Of a DNA stretch of 64,000 bases, positions 31,143 through 42,690 are shown in pieces. A program made the position numbers and the translations under genes. Origin of the DNA: Sphingomonas aerophila (lineage in GTDB: Bacteria > Pseudomonadota > Alphaproteobacteria > Sphingomonadales > Sphingomonadaceae); NCBI RefSeq assembly GCF_014199305.1, contig NZ_JACIJK010000002.1, positions 186,001 to 250,000 on the forward strand. Reading direction: 5' to 3'. The notes under the pieces were generated by a model, which worked only from the letters and a program-made list of their open reading frames with translations, was not told the origin of the DNA and ran no database searches. Numbering within the stretch: position 1 is the first letter of the stretch; each line of letters opens with the position of its first letter.

Positions 31143-31921
31143 TGACCACCATTCTCGACAGGATTCTCGAAACCAAGCGCGCGGAGGTCGCCGTCCGGCG
31201 CGCCACCACGACGCTGGACGAACTTGACCGGCGCATTGAGGAAGTGACCGCCCCACGCGGCTTTCGCGCTGCCCTTGATTCGCGCCAAGGCCCCGCGCTG
31301 ATCGCAGAGATCAAGAAGGCTTCGCCCTCCAAGGGGCTGATCCGCCCGGATTTCGATCCGCCCGCCCATGCCCGCGCCTATCAGGCTGGCGGAGCCGCCT
31401 GCCTGTCGGTGCTGACTGACGAGCAATGGTTTCAGGGCTCGGACGAATTCCTTGTTGCCGCACGAGAGGCGGTGACGCTCCCGGTGCTGCGCAAGGAATT
31501 CATGATCGATCCCTGGCAGGCGACCGAAGCACGCTCGCTTGGCGCCGACGCGATCCTGCTGATCGCCGCCGCGCTGTCGGATGACCAGATGGCGGAAATC
31601 GAGGCCTGTGCCCTGGAATGCGGCATGGACGTGCTGGTCGAAGTTCACGACGGCCGCGAACTCGACCGCGCCCTGCGGCTGCGTACCCGGCTGATCGGGG
31701 TCAACAACCGCGACCTTCATACCTTCACCGTTGACCTGAACCGCACCCTGGAACTGGTGAACCGCGCACCGGCGGACTGCACCTTTGTTGCCGAAAGCGG
31801 GATCACCGGCCGCGCCGATGTCGATGTGTTGATGGCGCGCGGCGTGCATTGCTTCCTGGTCGGCGAAACACTGATGCGGGCGCCGGATGTCGAGGCGGCG
31901 ACGCGCGAGCTGATCGGGTGA
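31142..31921 (+). CDS. trpC: indole-3-glycerol phosphate synthase
   Basis: A 259-aa (beta/alpha)8 enzyme that closes the indole ring. Active-site motifs: '[20 protein letters not shown]' (catalytic Lys, about residue 55), '[11 protein letters not shown]' (about 113), '[10 protein letters not shown]' (about 162), '[11 protein letters not shown]' (about 183) and '[12 protein letters not shown]' (about 212). It is monofunctional, not fused to TrpF. The start is the ATG in the TAATG overlap with trpD; a longer frame opens inside trpD. Its stop overlaps the GTG of moaC by four bases. trpF, trpB and trpA are not in the window. Confidence 0.98.
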   Translation: MTTILDRILETKRAEVAVRRATTTLDELDRRIEEVTAPRGFRAALDSRQGPALIAEIKKASPSKGLIRPDFDPPAHARAYQAGGAACLSVLTDEQWFQGSDEFLVAAREAVTLPVLRKEFMIDPWQATEARSLGADAILLIAAALSDDQMAEIEACALECGMDVLVEVHDGRELDRALRLRTRLIGVNNRDLHTFTVDLNRTLELVNRAPADCTFVAESGITGRADVDVLMARGVHCFLVGETLMRAPDVEAATRELIG

Positions 31922-32403
31922 ATGGCCTCACCCACCTCGACGACACGGGCGCCGCCCGCATGGTCGATGTCGGTGGCAAGGCGGTGACCGCTCGGCAGGC
32001 AACCGCGACCGGCCGCATTACCCTCTCCCCTGCGGCGCTCGCCCTGGTCAACGATGCCGCGGCCAAGAAGGGCGACGTGCTGGCTGTCGCCCGTATTGCC
32101 GGGATCATGGGCGCCAAGCGAACTGCCGACCTGATCCCGCTCTGCCACCCTCTGCCGCTGACCAGGGTCTCGGTGGATCTTCGCCCCGACGCGACCGGAA
32201 TCACCGTTACCGCGATCGCCGCGACGGAGGGCAAGACCGGGGTCGAGATGGAGGCACTGACAGCGTGCTCCGTCGCGCTGCTGACCGTGTACGACATGGT
32301 CAAGGCGGTCGACCGGGAGATGGTGATCGACGGCGTCCGCCTGCTTGCCAAGAGCGGCGGCCGGTCGGGTGACTGGACCACAGAAAAGGGCGCTGATCGA
32401 TGA
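31918..32403 (+). CDS. moaC: cyclic pyranopterin monophosphate synthase
   Basis: A 161-aa protein that forms cyclic pyranopterin monophosphate, the first stable intermediate of molybdenum cofactor. Motifs: '[20 protein letters not shown]' near the start, the catalytic strand '[17 protein letters not shown]' (about 75-90) and '[20 protein letters not shown]' (about 107-126). The in-frame start is GTG 31918 within GTGA shared with the trpC stop; the ATG at 31922 is out of frame. It links the trp genes to a molybdopterin pair (moaC, moeA) separated here by an esterase and a ZIP transporter. Confidence 0.97.
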   Translation: MNGLTHLDDTGAARMVDVGGKAVTARQATATGRITLSPAALALVNDAAAKKGDVLAVARIAGIMGAKRTADLIPLCHPLPLTRVSVDLRPDATGITVTAIAATEGKTGVEMEALTACSVALLTVYDMVKAVDREMVIDGVRLLAKSGGRSGDWTTEKGADR

Positions 32404-33485
32404 CGAACCTGCCTCGTGCCGGCTATTTGACCTTCGCCTTGCTGACGCTCGCCGCCGCCACCCAGGCACCGCGGCCCATTCCGGCCTATCTTGGCGGGCG
32501 TGCGGTTCAGCAGGCGGACGGTTCGCTCTCCATCGGCTGGCCCGGTGCTTATCTGGAAGGACGCTTTACTGGAACCGCGGTGCGGGTCCGCTTTCAAACC
32601 TCCACCGACCATTTGCGCCTGCTGATCGACGGGGAGGAGAAGAGGCGCTTTGATCACCCCAGCCCCGACCCGGTCGATGCCGTGATCGATGGGCTGCGGC
32701 CGGGCGCGCACGTGGTGCGGCTTGAGAAGGTGACCGAAAGCCAGGAGGGCGGCTTTCGCTTCATCGGTTTCTACACGGCTGCGAACGCCAAGCCGCTGCC
32801 CCTTCGCCCCCGCGCGCGGCAGATCGAGTTCATTGGCGACAGCTACACGGTTGGCTACGGCAACACCTCACCCACCACGACCTGCACGCGACAGGAAGTC
32901 CACGACACGACCGACAGCCAGCGCGCGTTCGGGCCGCTGGTGGCGCGGCGATACGATGCCGACTACCGGCTGAATGCCTATTCCGGCTTCGGCATCGTCC
33001 GGAACTACAACGGGACGTCGCCGACGCGCAGCCTGCCCATCATCTATCCGCAGCTGAAGCCGGACGACGCCACCCATCTCGATCCGGGCGATCCCAAGTG
33101 GCGGCCGCAGCTAGTGGTCGTGAACCTCGGCACCAATGATTTCTCGACCGACCTTCATGCCGGGGAAAAATGGCCCGACCTGCCTGCGCTCCAGGCCGCC
33201 TATCGCCAGCGCTATGTCAGCTTTCTGACGGAACTGCACGCCAAGCAGCCACAGGCTCGCGTGATCCTGATGGGCAAGCCCCAATTTTACGACCAGGTGG
33301 CGCAGGTTTCGGCAGCCGTGAATGCGCGCTTCCCGGGCTGGACCACGCCGGTCCGTTTCGACGGGCTCGCCTATAGCGGTTGCAACGCCCACCCATCGCT
33401 GGCCGACGATCGGATCGTTGCCGACCTGCTGGCGGGGACGATCGACAAACTTCCTCTTGGCTGGCGTGCCGCGCCCGCGCGCTGA
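32400..33485 (+). CDS. secreted CE2-type SGNH/GDSL carbohydrate esterase
   Basis: A 361-aa protein with an N-terminal signal segment (residues 1-22). Residues 28-135 form the jelly-roll domain typical of carbohydrate esterase family 2 ('[20 protein letters not shown]'). The SGNH hydrolase domain has nucleophile Ser in '[13 protein letters not shown]' (about 148), Asn in '[18 protein letters not shown]' (about 242) and the His in '[12 protein letters not shown]' (about 335). CE2 enzymes deacetylate plant and other polysaccharides. It overlaps moaC by four bases (ATGA), so it is co-translated with a cofactor gene to which it has no obvious link. Confidence 0.88.
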   Translation: MTNLPRAGYLTFALLTLAAATQAPRPIPAYLGGRAVQQADGSLSIGWPGAYLEGRFTGTAVRVRFQTSTDHLRLLIDGEEKRRFDHPSPDPVDAVIDGLRPGAHVVRLEKVTESQEGGFRFIGFYTAANAKPLPLRPRARQIEFIGDSYTVGYGNTSPTTTCTRQEVHDTTDSQRAFGPLVARRYDADYRLNAYSGFGIVRNYNGTSPTRSLPIIYPQLKPDDATHLDPGDPKWRPQLVVVNLGTNDFSTDLHAGEKWPDLPALQAAYRQRYVSFLTELHAKQPQARVILMGKPQFYDQVAQVSAAVNARFPGWTTPVRFDGLAYSGCNAHPSLADDRIVADLLAGTIDKLPLGWRAAPAR

Positions 33486-33537
33486 TCGGCACCATCCGGT
33501 CGTCCGGCTGTTATGGAGATCATAACGGGGGCGAACG

Positions 33538-34317
33538 ATGAACCAGGCATTGCTGGCGGGGTTTTGGGGGCTGGTCGGGGGCTCGGCGCTCGTCATCGGG
33601 GCAGCCGTGCCTTTCATCCTGTCCCTACCCCAGCGGGTGATCGCCGCGGTGATGGCGGTCGGATCGGGCGTCCTCATCTCCGCGGTCGCGTTCGATCTGA
33701 TGGACGAGGCCTATCATCGTGGCGGCTTTACCGCGACGGCGGCGGGGTTCCTTGGCGGCGCGCTGGTTTACACGATCGCCAACATAGTGGTTTCACGCCG
33801 CGGCGCTCGCCACCGCAAGCGCTCCGGCAACAACCCGGACGAAAGCCAGCCGCACGCCAGCGCTGACCAGGCACCCGGCACGAACACCGGTGTTGCCATC
33901 GCCATCGGCGCGCTGCTCGACGGGATTCCTGAGTCCGTGGTGATCGGCACCAGCCTGATCGGGGGGAAGGGCGTCAGCGCAGTGGTGGTCGCGGCGGTGT
34001 TCCTGTCGAACGTGCCGGAAGGTCTCGCCAGCGCCGCCGGCATGCGTCAGGCAGGCCGCAGCGCGCGCTACATCTTTGGCGTATGGATCGGCATCGCGAT
34101 CGCCTCCGGACTTGCCGCTATGCTCGGCAATGTTGCGCTCGCCGGGGCCGCGCCCTCCTTCGTCGCTGCGGTGACGGCCGTTGCGGCGGGCGCGATCCTG
34201 GCCATGTTGGTCGACACCATGATCCCCGAGGCGACCGAGGCGACCCACGACTATTCCGGGCTGATCGCGGTGACCGGCTTCCTTGCCGCGTTCTGCCTGA
34301 CCAAGCTTGGTGGCTGA
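33538..34317 (+). CDS. ZIP family divalent metal transporter
   Basis: A 259-aa membrane protein with about eight hydrophobic segments and a polar, His-containing cytoplasmic loop near residues 82-118. The ZIP signature is visible in helices 4 and 5: 'IGALLDGIPESVVIGTSLI' and 'VFLSNVPEGLASAAGM', which provide the transport-site residues. The canonical 'HG(I/L)PE' reads DGIPE, so one histidine ligand is replaced by Asp; this occurs in some bacterial ZIPs. Substrate (Zn, Fe or Mn) is unknown. It lies 52 bases after the esterase and just before moeA. Confidence 0.88.
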   Translation: MNQALLAGFWGLVGGSALVIGAAVPFILSLPQRVIAAVMAVGSGVLISAVAFDLMDEAYHRGGFTATAAGFLGGALVYTIANIVVSRRGARHRKRSGNNPDESQPHASADQAPGTNTGVAIAIGALLDGIPESVVIGTSLIGGKGVSAVVVAAVFLSNVPEGLASAAGMRQAGRSARYIFGVWIGIAIASGLAAMLGNVALAGAAPSFVAAVTAVAAGAILAMLVDTMIPEATEATHDYSGLIAVTGFLAAFCLTKLGG

Positions 34318-34321
34318 TCCC

Positions 34322-35503
34322 ATGACGTTGCTCCCCGTCGATGAAGCGCAATCCCGACTGTTCGCCCTGGCCGGCACTCTTCCGGTCGAGCGCGTTCCGC
34401 TCGCCGAAGCGATAGGCCGCTGGGCTGCGGAGGACATTCACGCTCGCCGGACCCAGCCTGCGGCGACCCTGTCCGCCATGGATGGATTTGCGCTTCGCTT
34501 TGCAGACATGCCGGGTCCGTGGCGGGTCGTGGGCGAGAGTGCGGCCGGCGCCCCGCACCAGCAGCCCGTCTCGGCGGGTGAGGCGGTGCGTATCTTCACC
34601 GGGGCCGCGCTGCCGCCGGGCACGGATACGGTGCTGGTGCAGGAGGAGGCCGCCCGCGACGGCGCAACGCTGCTACTCAATGGAGAGGGCCCACCCTATC
34701 ACGGCCGCAACACCCGGGCGCGCGGGCTGGACTTCCATGAAGGCGACACACTGGTCCGCGCCGGAGAGCGGCTCACCCCTGCCCGCCTCGCCGTCCTCGC
34801 CACGGGCGGCCACGGCAGCGTGCCCGTGACCAGACCCGTTCGCGTGGCCCTGGTTGCGACGGGCGATGAGCTGGTCTCTCCCGGCGAAGACGTGACCGGC
34901 GTCGCCTTGCCGGAGTCGAACCGACTGATGCTGCGTGCCCTGCTTGCCGATCTGCCGGTCGAGATAGTCGATCTGGGCATCTTGCCAGACCGGCTGGACG
35001 TGCTGCGCGAGGCATTCGCGGCCGTGGACGTCGATCTGCTCGTCACGACGGGTGGCGCGTCGGTTGGCGACCACGACCTGGTTCGCCCCGCCTTGGAGGC
35101 GGCAGGTGGCGCCATCGATTTCTGGCGTATCGCGCTGCGTCCGGGCAAGCCGATGATGGCCGGGCGTCTCAGCCACAAGCTGGTGCTGGGGTTGCCGGGC
35201 AACCCCGTTTCCGCCTTTGTCACCGCGCTCCTGTTCGTGAAGCCTCTGGTCGCTCGCCTGGCCGGGGCCGCCGATCCTCTCCCCCGGCCCATGATGGCAA
35301 TGGTCGGCGAGCCCCTCCCTGCGAACGGACCGCGCACCGACTATCTGCGGGCGGACTTGCGCGGCGGTCGCCTTTACGCGTCAACCATTCAGGACAGTTC
35401 CATGCTGCTCACCCTGGCGCGTTCGACATGCCTGATCATCCGGCCTGCGAATGCCCCCGCCGCAATGCCCGGCGACTCGGCAGAATTCCTTGCGCTCGCT
35501 TGA
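34322..35503 (+). CDS. moeA: molybdopterin molybdenumtransferase
   Basis: A 393-aa enzyme that inserts molybdate into adenylylated molybdopterin. '[15 protein letters not shown]' marks the N-terminus. '[16 protein letters not shown]', '[19 protein letters not shown]', '[15 protein letters not shown]' and '[12 protein letters not shown]' are the conserved MPT/Mo-binding loops, and '[18 protein letters not shown]' closes the active site. Domain IV forms the C-terminus. I start at the ATG at 34322 rather than the GTG five codons upstream inside the ZIP gene. It completes the moaC-moeA pair; lexA follows in the same direction. Confidence 0.96.
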   Translation: MTLLPVDEAQSRLFALAGTLPVERVPLAEAIGRWAAEDIHARRTQPAATLSAMDGFALRFADMPGPWRVVGESAAGAPHQQPVSAGEAVRIFTGAALPPGTDTVLVQEEAARDGATLLLNGEGPPYHGRNTRARGLDFHEGDTLVRAGERLTPARLAVLATGGHGSVPVTRPVRVALVATGDELVSPGEDVTGVALPESNRLMLRALLADLPVEIVDLGILPDRLDVLREAFAAVDVDLLVTTGGASVGDHDLVRPALEAAGGAIDFWRIALRPGKPMMAGRLSHKLVLGLPGNPVSAFVTALLFVKPLVARLAGAADPLPRPMMAMVGEPLPANGPRTDYLRADLRGGRLYASTIQDSSMLLTLARSTCLIIRPANAPAAMPGDSAEFLALA

Positions 35504-35516
35504 CGAGGCCGATTAC

Positions 35517-35542
35517 GTTCCATATAGGTTCCACGTCTGTTC
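35517..35542 (+). promoter_or_regulatory. triple-repeat SOS box (LexA operator)
   Basis: Three GTTC units at 35517, 35528 and 35539 are each separated by seven bases: GTTC-N7-GTTC-N7-GTTC. Alphaproteobacterial LexA binds GTTC-N7-GTTC, so two overlapping sites share the middle repeat. The array lies 16 bases before the lexA ATG, which fits autoregulation. Confidence 0.92.
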
Positions 35543-35558
35543 CCGACGGAGGACTGCC

Positions 35559-36242
35559 ATGCTCACGCGCAAGCAGCACGAGCTCGTTTGCTTCATCAAT
35601 GACCGCCTGAATGAAACGGGTGTTTCCCCCTCTTTCGAGGAGATGAAGGACGCGCTCGACCTCAAGTCGAAGTCGGGCGTCCATCGCCTGATCTCCGCGC
35701 TGGAGGAACGCCAGTTCATCCGCCGCCTGCCTAACCGCGCGCGCGCGCTGGAGGTGGTACGGATGCCTGAAAGGCCCAGCTCTGGTACGGCTATGCCGGA
35801 AGCAATCGTTCCGTCAGCACCCGAGGTGAACATCCGCCCCGCGCCGCAGCCTGCAAACGACGTGGTCGAGATTCCCTTGCACGGTCGCATCGCTGCCGGT
35901 GTGCCGATCGAAGCGTTTGAAGGTTCGTCGATGCTTGCGGTGCCGGCTGCGCTGCTCGGGTCAGGTGAACATTACGCCCTCGAGGTCGCCGGTGATTCGA
36001 TGGTCGAGGCTGGAATCCTCGACGGCGATTATGCGCTGATCCGCCGCACCGACGTGGCCCGCGACGGCCAGATCGTGGTTGCGCTGATCGACGATGCCGA
36101 AGCCACGCTGAAATACTTCCGCAAGGAAGGGGCGATGGTTCGCCTCGATCCCGCGAACCGCGCTTATGACCCGCAGCGTTATGCACCCAAGCAGGTGCGT
36201 ATCCAGGGCAAGTTGTCGGGCATTTTGCGCCGCTACGACTAA
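35559..36242 (+). CDS. lexA: SOS repressor LexA
   Basis: A 227-aa repressor-protease. The N-terminal winged-helix DNA-binding domain covers residues 1-65 ('[20 protein letters not shown]' is the recognition region). The RecA-induced cleavage site is Ala113-Gly114 in '[13 protein letters not shown]', and the catalytic pair is Ser147 ('[11 protein letters not shown]') and Lys185 ('TLKYFRKEG'). I chose the ATG at 35559, preceded by GGAGGA, over a longer frame that starts in moeA. Expression is almost certainly self-controlled through the GTTC array just upstream. It converges with comEC in a four-base overlap. Confidence 0.98.
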   Translation: MLTRKQHELVCFINDRLNETGVSPSFEEMKDALDLKSKSGVHRLISALEERQFIRRLPNRARALEVVRMPERPSSGTAMPEAIVPSAPEVNIRPAPQPANDVVEIPLHGRIAAGVPIEAFEGSSMLAVPAALLGSGEHYALEVAGDSMVEAGILDGDYALIRRTDVARDGQIVVALIDDAEATLKYFRKEGAMVRLDPANRAYDPQRYAPKQVRIQGKLSGILRRYD

Positions 36243-38425
36243 GGGTGTCGCCGCCAGTCGTTGGCCGGGCTGGCCAGCGTTGGCGGTGCGCGCCACGGAT
36301 GCTCGTCACCCGGGTGGCGGACCGTATACACCCGCCCGGTCGCTAACGTGACCGCCACGCCGCCCGTGCGCGACAGGTTGCGCTTGTCGAGCAGCAGCCA
36401 TCGCGGCTTGCAGGCTCGCGGCAGGGCGCGCTCGCTGATGGCGATGTCGGCGCGGGCACAGGCCGCGACCAGTTCCGCCCAGGGCACCGGATAGGCGCTG
36501 CGTGTTGCAAGCAGCCGCCACCGCCGGCCGCCTTGCACGACCTCTGCCAGGCAAAGGTCGCGACTGCACCGCGCCTCCCGCTGTTCTGCCAGCAGCAAGG
36601 GCTCACCATCCAGACCGCCATTCTCGGCCAGGGTACTGCGCGTATAATCGCCCGCGCGGTCCCGAAGCAGCGCCAGGCCGCCCCCGGTCGTGCGGATTGC
36701 AAGATGGCGTCCGTCGCCGGTGACCAGCAAATCCGGTGCGGGCGTCAGCAAGGCCCAGAGTGCGCCAGCCGCAATCGGCACCGCCCCCGCCCAGCGCGAG
36801 CTGGTGCGCCAAAGCATCAGCCACAAACCGCCGCCGATCATCAGAGCGAACGCGCCTGTCGGCATCGCTGGCAGGGCAGCAATCGAGCCAGGTGCGGCAG
36901 CGACCGTCTGTGCCAGCCACAACAACAGCGCGATCGCCCGCCCCGTGACCCACCATGCCGGCCCGCCAAGGCCGATCGTGTCTAGCATCAGCGCGAGCGC
37001 CTCTGCCGGCATCACCACGAAGGTGGTCAGGGGTATCGCGACGATGTTCGCCGCCGCGCCATACAGGCCCGCCTTGTGGAAGTGGAACACCGCGATCGGC
37101 ATGAGTGCGGCCTCGACCACAACGCCTGTCAGGAGCAGGCTCAGCAGCCCACGTCCCGCCCGTCGCCAGCGGGGCTCCTCATGCGGCCCAAAGAAGGCCG
37201 CGATCCGCGGGTGTTCATGAAGCGCCACGATCGCGGTTATCGCGGCAAAGGAGAGCTGAAAACTCGGCCCCGCCAACTGCTCGGGCCACCAAAGCAACAC
37301 GACCAGCGCGCCGGTCGCGACCAGGCGCAGCGTCACCGCCTCCCTCCCCATCATCAGCGCGACAAGCACCAGGAGGGCCGCCACGCAGGACCGGATCGTC
37401 GGCACCTGGCTTCCGGTCAGCAACGTATAACCGATCGCAGCCGCGGCCCCGGCGAGGCCGGCCAGCACGGGCAGTCGGACTCGCAACGCCAGCCAGGGAC
37501 TAAGCGCCAGCAGTCGCATCACCACAAACATTGTCGCCGCCACGGCCGCGGTAATGTGCAGGCCGCTAACCGACAGCAGGTGTGCGAGACCCGCGCGCCG
37601 CATCGCCTCATCATCGCCCTCTTCGATTGCGCCTTCGTCTCCGGTTGCCAGCGCCGCCGCGATGCCCCCGGCGCTGCCCTCCAGCCTGCCGGTAATGTGC
37701 GCCGTCAGGCGGTCGCGGATGCCGCTGCCTGCCCGTGATCCGGATTCGATCCTGATCGGCGCGATCGCTCGTCCGGTTGCGCCGATGCCGCTGAACCAGG
37801 CGACCCGAGCAAAGTCATACGCCCCCGGCACCGCAGCCGCAGAAGGTGGAAGAAGGCGAGACGACAACCTCAGCATCGCACCGGATGCCAGTCCGACTGG
37901 AGCGTCGGCCTCCGCCATCGTGACCCGGACACGGGCCGGCAACACCACGGCGCGCCCTCGGCTGTCCACGCCGGCGCCCCGACTGCTCAGCGTCACCCGC
38001 ACCAGACCGCGCGCGCCCAGCATCTCCACCGCATCCACCCGTGCGGTGAACCGGGCGACCACCGGCCTGTTCAGCACGGGTGCCGCGGCCCGCTCCGCCC
38101 GCCACCAGACAAGTCCGGTCCCCAGCGCCACGCCGATGGCTCCGATCGCGATCACGCGACCCAGTCGCCCGCCCCGCCCCAGGGCAAGAGCCGCGAGCGC
38201 CAGCCCGACCGCGAACAACATCGCGGCCAGCCAGCCGTGCGCGTTCGGAAGCACGAACCATAGCGCCACGCCCGTGCCGACCGAGACTGGCAACCACAAC
38301 GGCAGCTGGTCGCGTTCCGCCTCCAGCCAGTGCTCGATCTGATCAAGGACCGCACGCGCGCGCGCGCCTAGGCCGAATTGTCCGGCCGGAGGGTGCGTGC
38401 TAGGGGCCGCGGCGACACTGGCCAT
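36239..38425 (-). CDS. comEC: ComEC/Rec2 family DNA-uptake channel protein
   Basis: A 728-aa polytopic inner-membrane protein related to the competence channel that carries single-stranded DNA into the cytoplasm. The N-terminal DUF4131 domain has its own spans. The competence domain begins about residue 240 with '[19 protein letters not shown]' and includes '[20 protein letters not shown]'. The C-terminal region, a metallo-beta-lactamase domain in Bacillus ComEC, shows no HxHxDH metal motif here. I start at the ATG at 38425; the longer frame runs into gltX. No other competence genes are in the window. It converges with lexA and is divergent from gltX. Confidence 0.93.
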   Translation of the reverse strand: MASVAAAPSTHPPAGQFGLGARARAVLDQIEHWLEAERDQLPLWLPVSVGTGVALWFVLPNAHGWLAAMLFAVGLALAALALGRGGRLGRVIAIGAIGVALGTGLVWWRAERAAAPVLNRPVVARFTARVDAVEMLGARGLVRVTLSSRGAGVDSRGRAVVLPARVRVTMAEADAPVGLASGAMLRLSSRLLPPSAAAVPGAYDFARVAWFSGIGATGRAIAPIRIESGSRAGSGIRDRLTAHITGRLEGSAGGIAAALATGDEGAIEEGDDEAMRRAGLAHLLSVSGLHITAAVAATMFVVMRLLALSPWLALRVRLPVLAGLAGAAAAIGYTLLTGSQVPTIRSCVAALLVLVALMMGREAVTLRLVATGALVVLLWWPEQLAGPSFQLSFAAITAIVALHEHPRIAAFFGPHEEPRWRRAGRGLLSLLLTGVVVEAALMPIAVFHFHKAGLYGAAANIVAIPLTTFVVMPAEALALMLDTIGLGGPAWWVTGRAIALLLWLAQTVAAAPGSIAALPAMPTGAFALMIGGGLWLMLWRTSSRWAGAVPIAAGALWALLTPAPDLLVTGDGRHLAIRTTGGGLALLRDRAGDYTRSTLAENGGLDGEPLLLAEQREARCSRDLCLAEVVQGGRRWRLLATRSAYPVPWAELVAACARADIAISERALPRACKPRWLLLDKRNLSRTGGVAVTLATGRVYTVRHPGDEHPWRAPPTLASPANDWRRHP

Positions 38426-38452
38426 CCCCTTCAGCTTTGGGAGCACGCGCGC

Positions 38453-39880
38453 TTGGGCGCAACTATTGATAACACGACGACGCACACGCCCGTCGTGACC
38501 CGCTTTGCCCCGTCGCCGACGGGCTTCCTGCACCTGGGCGGCGCGCGCACCGCGCTGTTCAACCTGCTGTTCGCGCGCCACCATGGCGGCAAGTTCCTGC
38601 TGCGGATCGAGGATACCGACCGGGCACGTTCCACCCAGCCGGCAATTGACGCGATCCTGTCGGGCATGCGCTGGCTCGGCCTCGAATGGGACGGCGATGT
38701 CACGTACCAGTTCGCGCGAGCCGCCCGGCATGCCGAGGTCGCCCACGCGATGGTGGAGGCCGGACACGCCTATCGCTGTTACATGACCGCCGAAGAACTC
38801 GCGCAGCTGCGCGCCGAGGCGGAGGCGGCGAAGACGCCGCTTCGCATCCGCAGTCAGTGGCGCGACTGTTCCCCCGCTGACCGCCCGGCAGACGCTCCGT
38901 TCGTGGTCCGGCTAAAGGCTCCGCGTGAGGGCGCGACGACGATCGACGACCTCGTCCAGGGATCGGTGACGGTGCAGAATGCCGAGCTGGACGATCTGGT
39001 CCTGCTCCGTTCGGACGGCACGCCGACCTATATGCTGGCCGTCGTCGTCGACGACCACGACATGGGCGTCACTCACGTCATTCGTGGCGACGACCACCTG
39101 AACAATGCCTTCCGACAGCTGCCCATTTATCGCGCAAATGGCTGGCCCGAGCCGGTCTATGCACACATTCCGCTGATCCATGGATCGGACGGCGCAAAGC
39201 TGTCCAAGCGCCATGGCGCAGTCGGGATCGAGGCCTATCGGGATGAATTGGGCATTCTCCCCGAAGCGCTCGACAATTACCTCCTGCGGCTCGGCTGGGG
39301 TCATGGCGATGACGAGATCATCAGCCGCGAAGAGGCGATCCGCTGGTTCGACCTGGCGGACGTCGGGAAGAGCCCGTCCCGCTTCGACCTGAAGAAGCTC
39401 GAGCATCTGAACGGCCATTATCTGCGCGAAGCGGGTGACCCCCGCCTGGCCAAGCTGGTGGGTGATCGGCTGGGGATGACCGATGATCCCGCGCTCAACC
39501 TTCTCCAACGCGCGATGCCGTATCTGAAGGTCCGCGCCGCCAATCTGAACGACCTGGCGACCGGGGCGGAGTTCCTGTTCGCCTCTCGTCCGCTGGTCAT
39601 GGATACGGCAGCATCATTGCTGCTTACCGACGAATTATGTCGGCTGCTCGCGGCGGCGTACCGGGCGCTTGACGCGGTGCACAACTGGGATACGGAAGCG
39701 CTCGACGCCGCGGTACGGCGGGTCGCCGAAGAGCAAGGCGTGAAGCTCGGCCAGGTAGCGCAACCGCTCCGCGCGGCGCTGACCGGCCGCAAGACTTCGC
39801 CTGGCATCTTTGACGTCCTCGCCCTGCTCGGCCGGGACGAGAGCCTGGGCCGGATCGCCGACCAGATGGCGAAAGATTAG
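38453..39880 (+). CDS. gltX: glutamyl-tRNA synthetase
   Basis: A class I synthetase of about 475 aa that charges tRNA-Glu. The HIGH-type signature is '[20 protein letters not shown]' near the start and the KMSKS-type loop is '[16 protein letters not shown]' (about residue 248). The C-terminal anticodon-binding domain is present. The start is uncertain: the TTG at 38453 has GGGAG about nine bases upstream and is my choice; a GTG at 38495 gives a shorter form without a ribosome site, and an ATG at 38378 would overlap comEC. The gap to divergent comEC is only 27 bases. gltA follows by 17 bases. Confidence 0.95.
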   Translation: MGATIDNTTTHTPVVTRFAPSPTGFLHLGGARTALFNLLFARHHGGKFLLRIEDTDRARSTQPAIDAILSGMRWLGLEWDGDVTYQFARAARHAEVAHAMVEAGHAYRCYMTAEELAQLRAEAEAAKTPLRIRSQWRDCSPADRPADAPFVVRLKAPREGATTIDDLVQGSVTVQNAELDDLVLLRSDGTPTYMLAVVVDDHDMGVTHVIRGDDHLNNAFRQLPIYRANGWPEPVYAHIPLIHGSDGAKLSKRHGAVGIEAYRDELGILPEALDNYLLRLGWGHGDDEIISREEAIRWFDLADVGKSPSRFDLKKLEHLNGHYLREAGDPRLAKLVGDRLGMTDDPALNLLQRAMPYLKVRAANLNDLATGAEFLFASRPLVMDTAASLLLTDELCRLLAAAYRALDAVHNWDTEALDAAVRRVAEEQGVKLGQVAQPLRAALTGRKTSPGIFDVLALLGRDESLGRIADQMAKD

Positions 39881-39897
39881 GAAGGATCACGATTATC

Positions 39898-41181
<1,284 letters not shown>

Positions 41182-41187
41182 TCCACC

Positions 41188-41388
41188 ATGCTGAGGCCGA
41201 TCCTCCTGCTCCTCGGCGTCGTCCTGGCGCTGCTCGGGATGCTGTGGATCGGCCAAGGCTTGGGCTACATCCGCTGGCCCGCCTCCAGCTTCATGATCTC
41301 CCAAGCGGTATGGGTCAGCCGCGGCAGCGTTACCGCCGTGATCGGGCTGGTGCTGGTGCTGATCGCGCGCCGTCTACCGCGTCGGTAG
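41188..41388 (+). CDS. small two-span membrane protein
   Basis: A 66-aa hydrophobic protein with two spans (about residues 3-22 and 42-60) joined by 'GQGLGYIRWPASSFMISQAV'. The ATG lies six bases after the gltA stop, and the 3' end overlaps the convergent histidine-kinase-like gene by 15 bases. I recall similar short 'WIGQGLGYI' proteins in alphaproteobacteria without known function. The compact hydrophobic plan and tight spacing argue that it is real. Confidence 0.72.
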   Translation: MLRPILLLLGVVLALLGMLWIGQGLGYIRWPASSFMISQAVWVSRGSVTAVIGLVLVLIARRLPRR

Positions 41389-42690
41389 GGCCAGCGTGAA
41401 CCGCGCGCCTCTGCCGGGCGCGCTTACCAGCGTAAGGTCGCCACCCATGGCACGTGCAAGCCGCCGGGCGATGTAGAGCCCCAGACCGCTTCCACCTGGC
41501 TCCGCCGGATCGACGCGCTCGAATTTCTCGAACACCCGCTCGGCATCCTCGGCATCAATGCCCTTGCCACCGTCGATAACCGTGACGGTCCGGCGCCCCT
41601 CGGTCTCGCCGAGTTCGATCGCCACCGCAGAACCTTGCGGCGCATAGCGGATCGCGTTCCCGACCAGGTTCACCAGGATCTGCAGCACTCGCCGGAAATC
41701 GCCTCGCGCTTCTGCAGTGGCGCCGAGCGGGGGCCGCAGCACCGTGACGCCGGCGTTGTCCGCGCGGACCGACAGCAGCCCCGCAGCCCGTCGCGCGAGG
41801 TCGGCAAGGTCGATCGGCTCCACAGGCACGTCGAAGTCAGCCCGCTCGATCGCTTGAAGGTCGGCCAGGTCATCGATCAGCGACAGAAGGTGGCGGCCCG
41901 CTCCCGCGATGTCCGCCGCGTAGTCGGCATAGTCCGGGGCGATCGGGCCATCGGCCTGCCCATGGATGCTGTCCGCGTTCGCCACGATGCGCGCAAGCGG
42001 CCGGCGCAGTGCGCGGTCGAGCCCCTGCGTAAACGCCTCGCTGAGCGGCGGCGTTGCCAGCAACGCTTCTTCCACGGGGCGCGCTGTCCCGACAAAGCCA
42101 GCGAAGCTGCCGGCGGCGTCACGGCGTACGCGCGCTTCCAGGACCACTGGATTACCACCGGTCCTCACCCGCGCGCGTTGTCTCCTCAGCGCAACTCGCT
42201 GAGCCAGCGCGTCAATGAGCGGCAGTCCGCCCGCACCATCCGCCTCCAGCGTGAACAATGCAGTGACAGGCTGACCGAGCAGGTCGGACACTTCACTGCC
42301 CGACCGCGCCGCGGCACCGACGGCAAGATGCGTCAGCCTCAACGCCGCATCGCACTCCCATCGCCACCCCTCCAGCTCGACCGGATCGTCGCCGCGGGGA
42401 CCGGGCCAGGGCTGTTGTGCGCGCCAGCCGCTCACAGCAAGGCGAACCTCGTCACCGATCGGCTGGGCGCGCACCCATAGTTCGACGTCAGCCTCTTCAT
42501 CGGCCACCGTCACCGGCCGCGACACGACAACGCCCAGCCGCCGGGCGAGCCGCGCGATGCTGGCCAGCGGCACCACGGCCAGGGGCGTGTCCGCATTTCC
42601 GCCCGCGCGCGCATGCAGCGTCGCAAGCGCCGGGTCGGCCGCGACCAGTCGGCCAGCGGCGTTCACCGTACCCCGCGCGACGCCACTCAC
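41374..42690 (-). CDS. histidine-kinase-like protein lacking the phospho-acceptor His
   Basis: A 438-aa soluble protein with the outline of a PAS-containing sensor kinase. Residues 115-205 look PAS-like. A HisKA-type helix pair follows (about 218-290), then a complete HATPase_c domain: N box 'ILVNLVGNAIRYAP', G1 'VIDGGKGIDAEDAERVFEKF' and G2 'GGSGLGLYIARRLARAMGG'. In the H box, where kinases have HELRTPL, this reads R226-ALRRPL, so the acceptor His is Arg. ATP binding is likely kept but classical autophosphorylation is not expected. The GTG start overlaps the DUF2336 gene by four bases. It is the last gene of a four-gene minus-strand run. Confidence 0.85.
   Translation of the reverse strand: MSGVARGTVNAAGRLVAADPALATLHARAGGNADTPLAVVPLASIARLARRLGVVVSRPVTVADEEADVELWVRAQPIGDEVRLAVSGWRAQQPWPGPRGDDPVELEGWRWECDAALRLTHLAVGAAARSGSEVSDLLGQPVTALFTLEADGAGGLPLIDALAQRVALRRQRARVRTGGNPVVLEARVRRDAAGSFAGFVGTARPVEEALLATPPLSEAFTQGLDRALRRPLARIVANADSIHGQADGPIAPDYADYAADIAGAGRHLLSLIDDLADLQAIERADFDVPVEPIDLADLARRAAGLLSVRADNAGVTVLRPPLGATAEARGDFRRVLQILVNLVGNAIRYAPQGSAVAIELGETEGRRTVTVIDGGKGIDAEDAERVFEKFERVDPAEPGGSGLGLYIARRLARAMGGDLTLVSAPGRGARFTLALPTR

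Noticed and set aside
38426..38767. N-terminal extension of comEC by 114 codons
   Set aside because: It overlaps the conserved N-terminus of gltX on the other strand and its sequence is charged and low-complexity; the ATG at 38425 gives a normal ComEC start.
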